DNA from: Pantoea anthophila
GTDB lineage: Bacteria; Pseudomonadota; Gammaproteobacteria; Enterobacterales; Enterobacteriaceae
Direction of reading: 5' to 3'
Length of the DNA stretch: 64,000 bases
Assembly: GCF_006494375.1 (NCBI RefSeq)
Contig: NZ_VHIZ01000012.1
Span: 18,209 to 82,208 of the forward strand
Below are positions 62,498 through 64,000 of the stretch, piece after piece. The notes below the pieces were generated by a model. The model ran no database searches and had not been told where the DNA came from. It worked only from the letters and a program-made list of their open reading frames with translations. Position numbers and translations under genes: made by a program. Within the stretch, counting starts at the first letter, position 1. Every line of letters begins with the position of its first letter.

Positions 62498-62523
62498 GCA
62501 GGGCGTTCTCAGCCCTGCCTTTT
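62498..62523 (+). terminator. Terminator after ydjA
   Basis: GCAGGGC and GCCCTGC form a 7-bp stem with a GTTCTCA loop, followed by CTTTT, 20 bases past the stop. Confidence 0.75.
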
Positions 62524-62666
62524 GCACGGTTCCTGTGCGAACGATCGCTAACGCTGCGCGTCATGCTTACGCCAGCAGGCCTGCCAGGCTAACATAGCCC
62601 TGAATTTACACCGACAGCCGAGCCGGTTACTCTCCGTTTCCCTGATGTTAAGGACTAGCTGATTCA

Positions 62667-63008
62667 ATGCGTTTGTTTATTGCGGAAAAACCGAGCCTGG
62701 GACGTGCGATTGCCGATGTACTGCCGAAACCGCATCGACGGGGTGATGGATTTATTGCCTGCGGCAACGATCAGATTGTCACCTGGTGCGTAGGGCACCT
62801 GCTGGAGCAGGCGCAGCCCGACACTTATGACAGCCGCTATGCACGCTGGTCGCTGGCGGATCTACCGATTATTCCCGAAAAATGGCAGCTGCAACCGCGC
62901 CCGTCGGTCGCGAAACAGCTGAAGGTGGTCGAGGGACTGCTGGCACAGGCGACAGAAGTGGTGCATGCCGGTGACCCGGATCGCGTACTGTTACGATGTT
63001 CTCATTGA
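62667..63008 (+). pseudogene. topB: topB, DNA topoisomerase III, 5' fragment cut by an insertion
   Basis: Topoisomerase III decatenates DNA and works with RecQ. Residues 1-106 match E. coli TopB almost position for position, from [20 protein letters not shown] to HAGDPDR. After codon 106 (62984) homology stops in the middle of the TOPRIM acidic motif, DPDREGQ in the intact protein, and seven unrelated codons lead to a stop. The active-site tyrosine domain, normally near residue 328, is missing, so the fragment cannot be active. The break coincides with the edge of a foreign element. Confidence 0.9.
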
Positions 63009-63010
63009 AT

Positions 63011-63033
63011 TAGATTGTTACGTAGATAATCTA
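63011..63033. promoter_or_regulatory. Probable recombinase-binding inverted repeat at the left attachment site
   Basis: TAGATT (63011-63016) and AATCTA (63028-63033) are inverted arms around a centre containing the palindrome TACGTA (63019-63024). TGTTACG occurs at 62989-62995, touching the junction, and again at 63016-63022. Inverted arm sites of this size beside the junction fit tyrosine-recombinase core or arm binding. Confidence 0.4.
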
Positions 63034-63065
63034 TGAACTTGTGAAACCATCCGGCGGGTAGTCTT

Positions 63066-64000
63066 ATGGGGATCGTGCTTTGGGAACTTCCTGACTTTGT
63101 TGTTGATCACGAAATCAGAAGGGAAATTGATGCTGACACTGGCGAATTTTCGATAGACTTTAAAGGTACAGGTCAGCACTTAGGCAAGCTGCCGCTGTTA
63201 TTTACGGAAGACGGCAGCAGTATCAGGGTCGTCAATAATTGGTTGATTCATTTAAAAGCTAATTTGCGTAAAAAAGAGGTCAATACGCAGGCTCAGGCTT
63301 TACTGCATTATTTTACCTTTCTACATGATATTGGTATGTCATGGAATGAGATGCCAATATCTATCAGGCTACGTCCCACCTATGCATTCCGTAAGCATTT
63401 GCGAGAAATGTTCAAACAGGGTGAATTGGCACGTAGTACCGCTAACAGCTATATGGGATCAGTGATTAATTTTTATAAATTCTATCTGGCTCGCGATCAC
63501 TTTTTTGCTTATCCTCCCTTTAAATATGAAGTGGTGCGGTTAAATAGAAATTCATCTCATGAATATATGAGAAGTCATTTTATTCATGTTGATACCACGG
63601 ATTTAAGATTGAAACTACCTAGTGATACTCGCCATTTTGGGTTGTCACGGAAACTTATTCCATTAAGCAGTAAAGAATGGCAGATCGTCGAGTCAATATA
63701 CAAAATTCGTGGTATGGGCATTTCAAATAGTGCAGGCAAGGGGAATGAGGTTCCCCTGTCTGAGGAATGCAAACTTGCCATCGAACTGGGTCGATATTCT
63801 GGCCTGAGAAGGTCTGAAATTATAACGCTCAGAGCTAAAGAGATTTACAAACCAGATGCTGAACAGCTCAAGAAAAAATATCTTATCAATGCTGAGGGAT
63901 TACTGCTTGATCCTCGGCAAGGTATTGAAACCAAAAATGGGACAATACGTACTGCTGAGATCCACGCTGAATTAATGCAGACTCTGTATGATTATATTAA
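63066..64000 (+). CDS. Tyrosine-family site-specific recombinase, partial (runs off the end)
   Basis: 311 codons are open from ATG 63066 to the window edge. The protein has an N-terminal region (1-60), a core-binding SAM-like domain (about 60-165; SWNEMPISIRL, STANSYMGSVINFYKFYLA) and the beginning of the catalytic domain (from about 195, KLIPLSSKEW). The first catalytic arginine is R248 in YSGLRRSEI, and the beta-hairpin lysine is probably K290 in ETKNGTIRT. The HxxR and Tyr motifs lie beyond the window. Start choice: an in-frame stop lies upstream, and GGCGGGT precedes the ATG. It is presumably the integrase of the element in topB. Confidence 0.85.
   Translation, partial: MGIVLWELPDFVVDHEIRREIDADTGEFSIDFKGTGQHLGKLPLLFTEDGSSIRVVNNWLIHLKANLRKKEVNTQAQALLHYFTFLHDIGMSWNEMPISIRLRPTYAFRKHLREMFKQGELARSTANSYMGSVINFYKFYLARDHFFAYPPFKYEVVRLNRNSSHEYMRSHFIHVDTTDLRLKLPSDTRHFGLSRKLIPLSSKEWQIVESIYKIRGMGISNSAGKGNEVPLSEECKLAIELGRYSGLRRSEIITLRAKEIYKPDAEQLKKKYLINAEGLLLDPRQGIETKNGTIRTAEIHAELMQTLYDYI

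Larger units (their letters stand above)
62985..64000 (+). mobile_element. Left end of an integrative element inserted in topB
   Basis: Sequence from about 62985 shows no relation to topB and is visibly more AT-rich than the preceding 63 kb. Its first gene is a tyrosine recombinase reading inward from the junction, typical of integrative elements whose integrase lies beside the attachment site. No terminal inverted repeat or transposase is visible. Size, cargo and right end lie outside the window. The exact boundary could move by a few bases, because core-site recombination leaves a short identity shared by host and element. Confidence 0.75.

Overview
This window is a stretch of enterobacterial chromosome. 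Nearly every gene has a close Escherichia coli counterpart and often the same length, but the gene order, the missing genes (nhaB, mgrB, selD) and an orphan WbaP-type polysaccharide-initiating transferase point to the Erwiniaceae, most probably Pantoea. That genus call is an inference from remembered protein sequences; no search was run. No rRNA, tRNA or CRISPR array is visible.

Layout. 1-4.3 kb: the start of rsmF, a repeat-bearing spacer, and letB-letA (envelope lipid transport), all on the minus strand. 4.5-9 kb: msrC, proQ, prc and htpX on plus. 9-15.4 kb: yebQ, kdgR, yobH, yebO, a metallo-beta-lactamase-fold hydrolase, a broken yobF, cspC, rlmA and yobD. 15.5-18.2 kb: the mannose PTS operon manXYZ. 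18.5-25.7 kb: a yoaL-like overlapping leader frame with yoaE, then pdeD, sdaA, nudL and pabB. 25.8-31.2 kb: yoaH, yoaB, a frameshifted lipoprotein gene, two very small unrecognised genes, yoaA, tsaB and yeaY. 31.4-36.7 kb: fadD, rnd, minEDC and ycgL. 37-41.4 kb: ycgM, ycgN, dsbB, fadR and ycgB. 41.9-49.5 kb: dadA-dadX, an MFS exporter, the WbaP-like transferase, a displaced yebV and cvrA. 49.7-62.5 kb: yeaH-prkA with a sigma-54 promoter, mipA, yeaE, yeaD, gapA, msrB, yeaC, pncA, ansA, sppA and ydjA. 62.7-64 kb: topB broken after codon 106 by an AT-richer integrative element whose first gene, a tyrosine recombinase, runs off the end.

How the genes connect. Long-chain fatty-acid control is well represented: fadD and its regulator fadR both lie here and both carry FadR-operator-like sites. 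Other groups are sugar uptake and pectin regulation (manXYZ, kdgR), D-alanine catabolism (dadAX), methionine sulfoxide repair (msrC, msrB), envelope proteolysis (prc, htpX, sppA), division-site placement (minCDE) and starvation signalling (prkA-yeaH). Several starts are non-ATG and were set from the Shine-Dalgarno position and the length of the E. coli protein (sdaA, rnd, fadD, cvrA, yoaA, mipA).

The best leads for new biology are the element sitting in topB, the yobF region whose three conserved protein blocks lie in three frames, the 35-codon acidic gene with its own leader hairpin and terminator, and the yoaL-yoaE overlap.
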